A stretch of 64,000 bases of DNA from Modestobacter muralis (GTDB taxonomy: Bacteria; Actinomycetota; Actinomycetes; Mycobacteriales; Geodermatophilaceae): contig NZ_JAAGWH010000039.1 of assembly GCF_010682105.1 (NCBI RefSeq), positions 27,899 through 91,898 of the forward strand, read 5' to 3'. Of this stretch, positions 50,997-59,222 are shown in pieces. How positions within the stretch are numbered: position 1 is the first letter of the stretch; each line of letters opens with the position of its first letter. A program made the position numbers and the translations under genes. The notes under the pieces are model-generated. The model was not told where the DNA came from. It saw nothing but the letters and a program-made list of their open reading frames with translations, and searched no databases.

Positions 50997-51620
50997 ATGA
51001 GCAGCATCACCTTCATCGGTACGGGGAACATGGCCCGCACCATCGGCGAGCGCGCAGTGGCCGGCGGCAACACCGTCGAGGTCATGGGACGCGACCAGTC
51101 CAAGGCCGACGACCTGGCCGAGGCCCTGGGCGGCGGCGCGACGGCGGGCACGTGGGGCGCCGTCCCGGCCGGGGACATCGTCATCACGGCGCTGCTGTAC
51201 GCCAGCGTCGTCCCGGTCGTCGTCGAGTACGGCGACGCCCTCGCGGGCAAGGTCATCGTCGACATCAGCAACCCCTTCAACGCCACGTTCGACGGACTGG
51301 CGCACGACGAGGAGACCTCGATTGCCCAGGAGGTCGCCGAGGTGGCCCCGGCCGGCGCCAGCGTCGTGAAGGCGTTCAACACCGTCTTCCGCAACGTCCT
51401 GGAGAAGGGCCGGCCCGACGTCTTCTTCGCCGGCGACGATGCGCAGGCCAAGGCGGCCGTGGCGACGTTCGTCGAGAGCCTGGGGCTGCGCCCGCTGGAC
51501 GTCGGCGGCCTGAAGATGGCGCACTGGCTGGAAGGGGTCGGCGTGGTCACGGTGGGCCTGGCTGGCAACGGGGTCGGCCACTGGGACTTCGCCCTCGGCG
51601 TCGACGAGTTCACCGGCTGA
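50997..51620 (+). CDS. Rossmann-fold F420-dependent NADP reductase-like protein (paralogue of 46252)
   Basis: 207 aa, same length as the protein at 46252 and similar throughout: MSSITFIGTGNMARTIGERA, EVMGRDQSKADDLAEALGGG, VIVDISNPFNATFDGLAHDE, SVVKAFNTVFRNVLEKG, FVESLGLRPLDVGGLKMAHW and the shared end GVVTVGLAGNGVGHWDFALG. The dinucleotide loop is GxGxM with Ala in place of the third Gly, as in the paralogue. It follows the SDR gene under the control of a different TetR. This suggests duplication of a regulator-reductase pair. Confidence 0.87.
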   Translation: MSSITFIGTGNMARTIGERAVAGGNTVEVMGRDQSKADDLAEALGGGATAGTWGAVPAGDIVITALLYASVVPVVVEYGDALAGKVIVDISNPFNATFDGLAHDEETSIAQEVAEVAPAGASVVKAFNTVFRNVLEKGRPDVFFAGDDAQAKAAVATFVESLGLRPLDVGGLKMAHWLEGVGVVTVGLAGNGVGHWDFALGVDEFTG

Positions 51621-51695
51621 GCCCCCGGGGCCGAGCAGTCGGTGGACAGGGCGCTGCCTGCTCGGCGATGCGTGGTGGGCGGTCGTGGTCGGTCG

Positions 51696-51701
51696 TAGCC
51701 T
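51696..51701 (+). promoter_or_regulatory. -10 box of the GrpB-like gene (leaderless)
   Basis: TAGCCT, then 6 bases (cacctg) and the GTG start at 51708. No ribosome site precedes the gene. Confidence 0.45.
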
Positions 51702-51707
51702 CACCTG

Positions 51708-52268
51708 GTGGACCCACGCTTCGACCGTGACGCCCACCTCCGGTCGGTGCTGATCGGTGGCCGGGAGCAGGTGACGATCGTCGTCCAGGAGTACGACCCG
51801 GAGTGGCCTGCACGGTTCTCGGCGCTGCGTACCCGGCTGCACGACGCCCTGGCCACGCAGGCCCTCGACATCGAGCACATCGGCAGCACCGCGGTCCCGG
51901 GACTGGACGCCAAGCCGATCGTCGACGTGCTCGTGACCGTCGCCGACGTGGAAGACGAGCCGGCCTACGCACCCGCGCTGGAAGCGGCCGGGTTCTCCCA
52001 GCGCGTACGGGAATCGGGCCACCGCATGTTCCGCACACCCGAGCGCGATGTCCACGTCCACGTCTACCAGCCCGGGGCCGCGGCGGTGACCGACTACCTC
52101 GACCTCCGCGACTGGCTCCGTCAGTCGGCGCATGACCGGGACCTGTACGCCACGACGAAGCGTGCGCTGGCGGCCCGGCAATGGGCCGACATGAACGACT
52201 ACGCCGACGCGAAGTCCGACGTCATCACGACGATCCTGACCAGAGCCCGGGTCTGGCGGTCCACGTAG
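51708..52268 (+). CDS. GrpB/UPF0157-family nucleotidyltransferase-like protein
   Basis: 186 aa, GTG start. The family hallmark is complete: VVQEYDPEWPARFSALRTRL near residue 25, IEHIGSTAVPGLDAKPIVDV near 63-82 (the GS motif and the DxD-like Asp of the nucleotidyltransferase fold), VHVHVYQPGAAAVTDYLDLR near 120 and MNDYADAKSDVITTI at the end. The typical C-terminal KxxFI motif is changed to KSDVITTIL. The biochemical role of the family is unknown. Single gene with its own leaderless promoter. Confidence 0.9.
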   Translation: MDPRFDRDAHLRSVLIGGREQVTIVVQEYDPEWPARFSALRTRLHDALATQALDIEHIGSTAVPGLDAKPIVDVLVTVADVEDEPAYAPALEAAGFSQRVRESGHRMFRTPERDVHVHVYQPGAAAVTDYLDLRDWLRQSAHDRDLYATTKRALAARQWADMNDYADAKSDVITTILTRARVWRST

Positions 52269-52547
52269 GACGTCGGAGGCTGCGAAGGCGCACGCCACGA
52301 TCCTCGGCGAGCTCGCCGGTACTGTGCAGCCGTCCGCACCTCGGTCGACTGCGCGGCCCGTCGACGCGAGTCCAGCGGCCGGCTCATCACCGCCGCAACT
52401 GGTGCTGCATCCGGCGTTCTGGCCGCCGCGTGTCACCTGGTGCCGTGCGCCCGAACGCTCGGGTGTCGGTCAGTCCGTCAACGCCGGCGGTCAGGGCTGT
52501 CCGGCGTGAGGCGGCTCGGGGCGATGTCCCCGGTCGTCGATGCGGTG

Positions 52548-53084
52548 TCAGTGGGTGAGTGTCAGCTTGAGGACCACGGCCACCGCAGCCACCACCGCGG
52601 CCAGGACCCCGACCGTCCAGGCCCGGCGCAGTGGGACGTCGGCCCGCAGCCGGCGGTAGACGACACCGGTGCCGGCGATCCGGCCCAGCAGGACCACCGC
52701 GGACAGTGACTGCCCCCACGGTCCGGAGAGCCAGCCCAGGGCCGTGGCAGCCAGCAACACCGCCGGGGTGACGCCGGAGCTGAGGATCGGGACGGCGTCC
52801 CGCAGGGCCACTCGTGCCGCGGTCCTGCCGTCCTCGCCGCCGAAGAGCGCGCCGATCGAGTGGGCCAGCACGTGCGCGACGAAGGTCGACACGACGGTGC
52901 CGACGACCAGCACCACGGCCGTGCCGGACCCCACGGCGGACGGCGAGGCGCCGACGACGGCAGCGAGCACGAGGACGTTGCCGTAGACGTAGGCGGCGAC
53001 CCGGCTCTCCGCCCGATCGACCGCCACGTCGTCGCGGTGCTGCGTCAGCGTCGTCAGGGTCGTGCGCACAGCTCGGGAGGTCAC
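52548..53084 (-). CDS. small integral membrane protein of unknown function
   Basis: 178 aa from the GTG at 53084. A charged N-terminus (TLTQHRDDVAVDRAESRVAA) is followed by VYGNVLVLAAVVGAS, VLVVGTVVSTFVAHVLAHSI, TPAVLLAATALGWLSGPWG and WTVGVLAAVVAAVAVVLKL, four or five helices. The motif ARVALRDAVPILSSGVTPAV connects helices 2 and 3, and VLAHSIGALFGGE contains a conserved-looking His. Similar proteins of about 180 residues occur as lone genes in actinobacteria. No substrate or activity can be named. Confidence 0.7.
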   Translation of the reverse strand: MTSRAVRTTLTTLTQHRDDVAVDRAESRVAAYVYGNVLVLAAVVGASPSAVGSGTAVVLVVGTVVSTFVAHVLAHSIGALFGGEDGRTAARVALRDAVPILSSGVTPAVLLAATALGWLSGPWGQSLSAVVLLGRIAGTGVVYRRLRADVPLRRAWTVGVLAAVVAAVAVVLKLTLTH

Positions 53085-53350
53085 CGCGCCAGTCTGCCGC
53101 CGAGCCCGGACGGGGTCCGGTGGCGAGTGCCCCGTGCGCCCGAGGTGGACGTCCTGTTCGTCTGTCCGACTCGCGATCGACCGCGAGGTGGACGGGTCAC
53201 GACCCCGGCAGTCGCGACACGCACGAGGTCGTCGCGGCATGGAGCCGCGGTCGAGCTCCAGTCAGCCGCGTGGTCCCGGCCGGGTGCTCGCGCAACCGGC
53301 TGGAGGCAACGGTCAGCTGGTCGGGCGACGGCACCGCCGGCGAGCGCACC

Positions 53351-53356
53351 TAGGCT
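53351..53356 (+). promoter_or_regulatory. -10-like box TAGGCT before the ORF at 53364
   Basis: Seven bases (ggcagac) separate it from a GTG. The -35 region is poor, so support is modest. Confidence 0.35.
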
Positions 53357-53363
53357 GGCAGAC

Positions 53364-53618
53364 GTGAGCGCGCGGGCGGAGCTGGTCGAGCAGGGGCTCC
53401 CGCACGTCGGCCTCACCGGCGTCGGGCTCGCGAGCGTCGAGGCAGCCCCGGAGCCGACGGCCCACCCCAGCCACCTGGCGGTCCTCGCCCTGCTGCTCGA
53501 GCGCGGGCCCGAACGCAGGGGGACCCTGCGGACGGCGTGCGTTCCTCCGAGCAGTCGGTCGACGGCGTCCGAACGCTGCGTGCGCACGGTTCTCGAACGA
53601 CTGACGACGTGGACGTAG
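53364..53618 (+). CDS. hypothetical protein, 84 aa
   Basis: GTG start placed 7 bases after a TAGGCT box, fitting a leaderless transcript. The product starts MSARAELVEQGLPHVGLTGV, continues LASVEAAPEPTAHPSHLAVL and ALLLERGPERRGTLR, and ends VLERLTTWT. It looks like a short helical protein in its first 50 residues; later it becomes Arg/Ser-rich and may be partly non-authentic. Its end overlaps the presumed start of the MarR gene. No domain recognised. Confidence 0.35.
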   Translation: MSARAELVEQGLPHVGLTGVGLASVEAAPEPTAHPSHLAVLALLLERGPERRGTLRTACVPPSSRSTASERCVRTVLERLTTWT

Positions 53619-54070
53619 GGAGCGGGCCCGGTGAGGCGACAGGGGACTCGATCCCCGCGCTGGAGACCGAGATGGCCGATCTGTGGCGGCGCAGCCGGGC
53701 GCGCGTGCGGGTGCTGGCCCGCCAGGTGCACCCACAGCTCGACCCGGCGGCCTATCCGCTGGTGGTGCTGCTGGCGACTCGTGGCCCGCTGCGGTTGACC
53801 GATCTCGGCGCGGCGCTGGAGCTGGACAAGTCCACGGTCAGTCGGCAGGTCGACTCCGTCGTCCGGCTGGGGCTGGCCGAGCGGTCGCCGGACCCCACCG
53901 ACGCGCGGGCCCGTCTGATCGGGCTCACGACGGACGGACGTGCTCGAGCTGGGCAGCTGCAGGAGGAGCAGTTGGTCCACTGGCGGGCGTCCCTGGCGAC
54001 CTGGCCGGAGGACGACGTCCGCCAACTCACCGCCCTCCTGCACCGACTGGGGCAGACCGGACTCACCTGA
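53609..54070 (+). CDS. MarR-family transcriptional regulator
   Basis: About 153 aa from a GTG at 53609; the start is uncertain (a GTG/ATG upstream at 53537 or ATG at 53672 are possible). The winged helix is full: PLVVLLATRGPLRLTDLGAA, LELDKSTVSRQVDSVVRLGL (recognition helix near residue 75) and AERSPDPTDARARLIGLTTD with the wing. C-terminal dimer helix LTALLHRLGQTG. A second MarR gene follows 83 bases on, preceded by a palindrome, and then an efflux pump gene. Probably controls that export unit. Confidence 0.85.
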   Translation: MDVGSGPGEATGDSIPALETEMADLWRRSRARVRVLARQVHPQLDPAAYPLVVLLATRGPLRLTDLGAALELDKSTVSRQVDSVVRLGLAERSPDPTDARARLIGLTTDGRARAGQLQEEQLVHWRASLATWPEDDVRQLTALLHRLGQTGLT

Positions 54071-54087
54071 CACGCGCGGTAGTTGAT

Positions 54088-54097
54088 GGTTGCAACC
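54088..54097. promoter_or_regulatory. palindrome GGTTGCAACC before the second MarR gene
   Basis: Perfect 10-bp palindrome in the 83-base gap between the MarR genes. Flanking gttgat (54082-54087) is mirrored by atcaac near 54130, and ttgc recurs (tgcatacttgcttgca). MarR operators are usually such short palindromes over the promoter. Confidence 0.5.
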
Positions 54098-54153
54098 TAA
54101 GCTCCCTCGCTGCATACTTGCTTGCAGATATCAACCAAGCAGGGGTGTGGACG

Positions 54154-54645
54154 ATGGACGCGTTGGCCGGTGCTGCCCTGCTCGACGAGTTGGCGGCGAT
54201 CGTCAGGTCCGGGCGGGCGATGGCGCCTGCGTTCGACGATGCCAGTCACGTCTCGTCGACGGTCGCGTCAGTCCTCGGTCTGCTCGAGGCAGCCGACGGG
54301 CTGCGTCTCGGTGCGCTCGCCCGAGCGCTGGGCGTCGACGCCTCGGTGGCCAGCCGGCACGTCGCCGCCGCCACCGAGCTCGGTCTGGTCCAACGCCGTC
54401 CTGACCCGGCCGACGGCCGCGCCTGCCAGCTGTCGGTGACCGACGCCGGCCGCGCCGTGCTCGCCGAGCGTCGCGCTGCCCGACTGCGCTGGCTCTCCGG
54501 CGTCCTGGCCGACTGGGGGGACGCCGAGGTCGACGACCTGCTGGCGGCCGTGCGCCGGCTGCGCCGGGACGTCGTCTCCGCATCCGGGTCGGCCGTCTCG
54601 CCGGTCCGCCGGCCGGTCCCCGTGCCGGCTGTCGCTGCTCTCTGA
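54154..54645 (+). CDS. MarR-family transcriptional regulator
   Basis: 163 aa from the ATG at 54154, AGGGG eight bases upstream; a GTG nine bases earlier is possible. DASHVSSTVASVLGLLEAAD, LRLGALARALGVDASVASRH with the recognition helix near residue 62, then LGLVQRRPDPADGRACQLSV for the wing. It differs from the MarR protein encoded just upstream and is no simple duplicate. It is followed after 85 bases by the drug-exporter gene in the same direction, so it is the likely direct regulator of the pump. Confidence 0.87.
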   Translation: MDALAGAALLDELAAIVRSGRAMAPAFDDASHVSSTVASVLGLLEAADGLRLGALARALGVDASVASRHVAAATELGLVQRRPDPADGRACQLSVTDAGRAVLAERRAARLRWLSGVLADWGDAEVDDLLAAVRRLRRDVVSASGSAVSPVRRPVPVPAVAAL

Positions 54646-54730
54646 CCCACCCACCGGCAGTGCCGCCGGCCCCGTCCGTACCCGTGGCACCGTCCGGTGC
54701 CCGGGCTGCTCCCTGCCCGCGAGGAGACCC

Positions 54731-56437
54731 ATGAGCACCACCCCGCCCGACACCGGCGTTGCGGAAGCACCGGGTGCAGAGGCGACCGGCCGGATGACCC
54801 ATCGGCAGACGCTGGAGGCGCTCTCCGGGCTGTTGCTGGGCATGTTCGTCGCGTTCCTGTCCTCCACGATCGTCAGCAACGCGCTCCCGACGATCATCGC
54901 CGACCTGCACGGCTCCCAGGACCAGTACACGTGGGTGGTCACCGCGACACTGCTGGCCAGCACGGCCACCACGCCCATCTGGGGCAAGTTCGCCGACCTG
55001 TTCAGCAAGAAGCTCCTCGTGCAGATCTCGCTGACCATCTTCACGCTGGGGTCGATCGCCGCCGGCTTCTCCTCCAGCGTCGGCATGCTCATCGGGTTCC
55101 GGGCCGTGCAGGGCGTCGGCCTGGGTGGTCTGCAGTCGCTGGTGATCATCGCGATCGCGGCGATGATCAGCCCGCGGGAGCGGGGCCGCTACGCCGGCCC
55201 CATCGCGGCGGTCATGTCGGTGGCCACCGTTGCGGGTCCGCTGATCGGCGGGGTCATCGTGGACACCAGCTGGCTGGGCTGGCGGTGGTGTTTCTTCGTC
55301 GGCGCCCCGCTGGCCGTCATCGCCCTGTTCCTCATCCAGCGCACGCTGAACATCCCGCTGGTGAAGCGGAAGGTGAGCATCGACTACCTCGGCGCCGCCC
55401 TGCTCGCCGGTGGCGTGTGCGTCCTGCTGATCTGGGTCACCCTGGCCGGGAACGACTTCGCCTGGGGGTCGTCGACGTCGATCACGCTGGTCGCCATCGG
55501 CGTCGTCCTGCTGGCGCTCATGGTCTTCGTCGAGACCCGGGTCGCGGAGCCGATCATCCCGCTGCGGCTGTTCCGGGACCGCACCACCGCGCTGGTGATC
55601 GTGGCCAGCATCGCCGTCGGCGTCGCGCTCTTCGGTGGCGCGGTGTTCCTCGGCCAGTACTTCCAGATCGCCCGCGGCTACTCGCCCACCGCGGCCGGCC
55701 TGCTCTCGCTGCCCATGATCATCGGCTCGATGGTCTCGGCGACGGTCTCCGGCCAGCTGATCAGCAAGACCGGCAAGTGGAAGAACGTCATCGTCACCGG
55801 CGCGGTGCTGATGGTCCTGGGCTTCGGGCTGCTGGCGACCATCGACCACGAGACGGACATGGTGCTGATCGGCGCCTACCTCGCCCTGCTCGGGCTGGGC
55901 CTGGGCATGACCATGCAGAACCTGGTGCTCGCGGTGCAGAACACGGTCGCCCCCGGCGACCTGGGGACGGCCAGTTCGACGGTCACGTTCTTCCGGTCCC
56001 TCGGTGGCACCGTGGGTGTGTCGGTGCTCGGTGCCGTGCTCGCCACCCAGGTGAGCAACCTGACGGTGAGCGGTCTGGCCGCCGCCGGCGTCGACAGCGG
56101 TGGGAGCGCGTCCGGCGCCGGCATCGGCCAGCTCAACGAGCTGCCGCCGGCGATCGCCGGCATCGTCCGCGCCGCGTACGGCGACGGAACGGCTCGGGTC
56201 TTCCTCATCTCCGCCGTGCTGGCCGTGATCTCGCTGATCACCATCCTGTTCATCCGGGAGGTGCCGCTGCGCTCCCAGAGCGGTGAGGAGATGCGGCTGG
56301 ACGCCGAGCAGGCGGCCCGGGCCGCCGGTGGTGGGGGCGCGGGCCCCGTCGACAGCCCGGCCGTCGACCACCGAGACGGGTCACGACCGCAGGCTGTCGC
56401 GGGCACCGTGCCCGCCGGGGAGCGGCGCAGGGACTGA
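54731..56437 (+). CDS. MFS multidrug exporter, DHA2 (EmrB/QacA) family
   Basis: 568 aa, 14 helices expected. DHA2 marks: MFVAFLSSTIVSNALPTIIA (motif D1, LDxTIVNxALP-like, with SST instead of LDx), YTWVVTATLLASTATTPIWG with GKFADLFSKKLLV (motif A), RAVQGVGLGGLQSLVIIAIA and GPLIGGVIVDTSWLGWRWCF (motif C region). Long hydrophilic C-terminal tail after FIREVPLRSQ, rich in Gly/Ala/Pro. Exports cationic or amphiphilic drugs by proton antiport. Two MarR genes immediately upstream suggest induction by its substrates. A hairpin follows. Confidence 0.93.
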   Translation: MSTTPPDTGVAEAPGAEATGRMTHRQTLEALSGLLLGMFVAFLSSTIVSNALPTIIADLHGSQDQYTWVVTATLLASTATTPIWGKFADLFSKKLLVQISLTIFTLGSIAAGFSSSVGMLIGFRAVQGVGLGGLQSLVIIAIAAMISPRERGRYAGPIAAVMSVATVAGPLIGGVIVDTSWLGWRWCFFVGAPLAVIALFLIQRTLNIPLVKRKVSIDYLGAALLAGGVCVLLIWVTLAGNDFAWGSSTSITLVAIGVVLLALMVFVETRVAEPIIPLRLFRDRTTALVIVASIAVGVALFGGAVFLGQYFQIARGYSPTAAGLLSLPMIIGSMVSATVSGQLISKTGKWKNVIVTGAVLMVLGFGLLATIDHETDMVLIGAYLALLGLGLGMTMQNLVLAVQNTVAPGDLGTASSTVTFFRSLGGTVGVSVLGAVLATQVSNLTVSGLAAAGVDSGGSASGAGIGQLNELPPAIAGIVRAAYGDGTARVFLISAVLAVISLITILFIREVPLRSQSGEEMRLDAEQAARAAGGGGAGPVDSPAVDHRDGSRPQAVAGTVPAGERRRD

Positions 56438-56466
56438 CCAGCCGTCGCTCTCAGCACCACCACGAC

Positions 56467-56498
56467 GACCGCCGCGGCACACCCGAGTCGCGGCGGTC
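56467..56498 (+). terminator. terminator after the MFS exporter gene
   Basis: Ten-bp perfect arms gaccgccgcg / cgcggcggtc (56467-56476, 56489-56498) with a 12-base loop, 30 bases after the stop codon. Confidence 0.65.
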
Positions 56499-57083
56499 AG
56501 CCGTGGCACGTCTGGACGGGTGCGTTCCACGCCTTCGACCTGTTCGCCCCTCAGGCGGGTCTCCCGCTCGGTCGACACCCAGGACCAGCCCGCCCCTGCG
56601 GCGCGGGTCGGTCCGAGATGTCGGCCTGCCGGGCGGCGGGCCGGCTGGGCTGGTGCACGCCGACGAGACGGCAGCTGAGCTGGTCCTCGGGGCCGGGTGT
56701 GGTGCGGACCGCCCGGCCGGGGCTGGGTCGAGACGCCGAGTCGGTGTTCCGCGGGCGGACGCTCGCGCTGCGATGGCGCCTCGTCCACCGGTCCGCAGTC
56801 ACGGGACGTGCCTCGGCGTCCAGCAGTCGGTACAGCGACGTGGCCACGGCGGCGTGTCACGGCGGCCCGGCGAGGCCGCCCCTCACACCGTCGCCCTCGT
56901 CGTCAACAGGACGCATGTCACCCCCAAGACGTCCTATACGTACTCGATGTTGGCTAGCCTCCTCGCACAGCAGCTCGGTGGGTGGTCGGCGAAGGCGGAC
57001 CGACGATCCGGGCTGCGCCGCTCACCACACGATGGAGGCCCCGTGATCCCGCCATTCGCCCGCCTGGCCCCTGGAGTCCGACA
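56499..57083. other. 585-base gap before pckG
   Basis: No gene supported. The part 56920-56960 is less GC-rich and contains tatacg (56935-56940) as a possible -10 box; the promoter of pckG probably lies here, but no good -35 is seen. Confidence 0.4.
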
Positions 57084-58976
57084 GTGGTGAGCGCCCAGGC
57101 CGAAGCCCCCATCTCAGCGAGGAGCAGTCTCGTGGACGTCCGGAACGCCGTGCTCGATGACGCAGGACTGACGAACGCCCAGGTACGGGCCTTCGTCCAC
57201 GGCTGGGCCGAGGTCACGGGGGCCGCGCGGATCGAGGTGGTCAACGCCTCCGACGACGCCCGGCTGCTGCGTGAGGCGGTGGACGCCGGCGAGCTCCTCC
57301 CCGCAGGCGAAGGCCGGTACTACTCGCGCAGCCATGCCAAGGACACCGCCCGCTCCGAGGAGCGCACCGTCGTCGCCACCGACGACCCCGCGGACGCCGG
57401 GACGTACAACAACTGGCGTCCGGCGTCGGAGATGCGGCCCCTGCTCGAGGAGCGGATGCGCGGTGCCTCGGCGGGCAAGACCATGTACGTCGTCCCCTAC
57501 CTGATGGCGCCGCCCGGCTCACCGCTGGAGGCGTACGCGGCGGGGGTCGAGCTCACCGACAGCCGCACCGTCGTCCTGCACATGATCCGGATGGCCCGGG
57601 TCGGCGTCGCGCACATCAACGACCTGGCCGCCCCGAACACCTTCGTCCGCGCCGTGCACGTCACCGGCGACCTGGACACGCTGGGTCAGGGGACGCCGGA
57701 CGACCAGCGCTACTTCGTCACGTTCGCCAGGGAGCGGACCATCCTGCACTACGGGTCCTCCTACGGCGGGAACGCGCTGCTGGGCAAGATCGCCCACGGC
57801 CTGCGCCAGGCGACCTTCGACGGGTGGGCGTCGGGGGAGTTCCTGGCCGAGCAGTTCCTGCTGCTGGGCATCACCGACAAGCAGACCGGCCGCAAGTACC
57901 ACGTGTGTGGCGGCATGCCGAGCGCATCGGGCAAGACCAACCTGGCCATGACGCTGGCCCCCGACGCGCTCGGCGACCGCTACCACGTCGACTTCTACGG
58001 TGACGACATCGCCTGGCTGCGGGTCGACCCGGCGGACGGCCGCGTGTACGCGATCAACCCCGAGTTCGGTGTCTTCGGCGTCGCCAAGGACACCAACGAG
58101 CTCACCAACCCGACGGCGGTCGCGGCGATCGCGCCGGGCACCGGCACCATCTTCACCAACGTCGCCTACAACGCCGACGCGGCCGACGTCTGGTGGGAGG
58201 GCCGGACGCCGGAGCCGCCGGCCGACGTCACCGGCTGGCGGGACTGGAAGGGCGAGCTGATCTCCGAGCGACCCGACGGAGAGCGGAACGCGCCCTGGGC
58301 GCACCCGAACAGCCGGTTCACCACGACGCTGGAGCACGTGCCGAACATCGCCGCCGACTTCGACGTCCCCCGGGGTGTGCCGATCGACGCGATCATCTTC
58401 GGGGGACGCACGCGGGACCGGGAACCGCTGGTCCGCGCGATCACCGACCTCGCCGAGGGCGTCTACGACGGCCTGACGTTGGGTGCCGAGGCGACCTTCG
58501 CCGCCGAGGGCACCGAGGGCGTGCTGCGGTACGACCCCATGTCGATGCGCCCGTTCATGGCCTTCCCGGAGGGCGCCTACGCGGCGCACTGGCTGAAGGT
58601 CATCGGCGCGGCCACCGACCAGCCGATCTTCGCCCACGTCAACTGGTTCCAGCGCGACCCCGACGACGGCCACTTCCTGTGGCCGGGGTACCGGGACAAC
58701 CTGCGTGCGCTGCTCTGGCTGGTCCAACTGCGCAACGGAGAGGTGTCCGGCACGCCCACGCCGGTGGGCATCGTCCCGACCGCGGACGAGCTGGACCTCA
58801 CCGGGATGGACCTCCGGCCCGGCGACCTCGACCGGCTCCTGACCATCGACGTCCCGCGTTGGCGGCAGGAGATGGCCCACCGCGCGGAGCACCTCGAGCA
58901 GTTCCGGGACGTGCCGGAGGCGATCTGGGAGGCGCACCGCCGGGTGGCGGCCGCACTGGACGCCCCCCAGACCTGA
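57084..58976 (+). CDS. pckG: phosphoenolpyruvate carboxykinase (GTP), divergent member
   Basis: 630 aa; GTG at 57084 with GGAG seven bases upstream (57087 also possible). It converts oxaloacetate and GTP to PEP and CO2. The substrate loop YGGNALLGK, the P-loop with reactive Cys HVCGGMPSASGKTN near 273-286, the kinase-2 site DFYGDDIAWL near 304 and YDPMSMRPFMAFPEG near 477 are present. Several normally fixed residues differ: INPEFGVFGVAKDT for INPExGFFGVAPGT, WPGYRDNLRALLW for WPGFGxNxRVLxW, and FGGRTRDREPLV for FGGRRPxxxPLV. Thus it may be a sub-group or a paralogue of the housekeeping enzyme. Monocistronic as far as seen. Confidence 0.88.
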   Translation: MVSAQAEAPISARSSLVDVRNAVLDDAGLTNAQVRAFVHGWAEVTGAARIEVVNASDDARLLREAVDAGELLPAGEGRYYSRSHAKDTARSEERTVVATDDPADAGTYNNWRPASEMRPLLEERMRGASAGKTMYVVPYLMAPPGSPLEAYAAGVELTDSRTVVLHMIRMARVGVAHINDLAAPNTFVRAVHVTGDLDTLGQGTPDDQRYFVTFARERTILHYGSSYGGNALLGKIAHGLRQATFDGWASGEFLAEQFLLLGITDKQTGRKYHVCGGMPSASGKTNLAMTLAPDALGDRYHVDFYGDDIAWLRVDPADGRVYAINPEFGVFGVAKDTNELTNPTAVAAIAPGTGTIFTNVAYNADAADVWWEGRTPEPPADVTGWRDWKGELISERPDGERNAPWAHPNSRFTTTLEHVPNIAADFDVPRGVPIDAIIFGGRTRDREPLVRAITDLAEGVYDGLTLGAEATFAAEGTEGVLRYDPMSMRPFMAFPEGAYAAHWLKVIGAATDQPIFAHVNWFQRDPDDGHFLWPGYRDNLRALLWLVQLRNGEVSGTPTPVGIVPTADELDLTGMDLRPGDLDRLLTIDVPRWRQEMAHRAEHLEQFRDVPEAIWEAHRRVAAALDAPQT

Positions 58977-59057
58977 CCGGTTGGTCGGAGCCCAGACGAC
59001 TGGGGTCTGCGGTGCACCACAGGGGAACCGCCCGTCCCGATGGCCGGAGGATCGTCC

Positions 59058-59222
59058 GTGTCGACTGAGCTGGGGCTGAACGACCTGCACCACGGCTGGT
59101 CGCGCGTCCGCGCGATCGACGACGGCGGCGTGCCGCCCGCCCGCCCGGGCGAGCACGTCGCCGTCGGCCGTGCCGGTGCCGCGTCGGACGCGGCCCTGCG
59201 CTCCGTGCTGGACCGAGCGTGA
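59058..59222 (+). CDS. small hypothetical protein, 54 aa, coupled to the dioxygenase gene
   Basis: The GTG at 59058 has GGAGG seven bases upstream. The stop overlaps the start of the dioxygenase gene (GTGA). Sequence: MSTELGLNDLHHGWSRVRAI, then DDGGVPPARPGEHVAVGRAG and AASDAALRSVLDRA. No domain recognised. It may be a leader whose translation controls the dioxygenase, or a small partner protein. The two signals, a good ribosome site and the 4-bp overlap, argue against chance. Confidence 0.5.
   Translation: MSTELGLNDLHHGWSRVRAIDDGGVPPARPGEHVAVGRAGAASDAALRSVLDRA

Noticed and set aside
54203..56371. 722-codon minus-strand frame opposite MarR and MFS genes
   Set aside because: Low-complexity Arg/Asp/Gly/His antisense of membrane helices.
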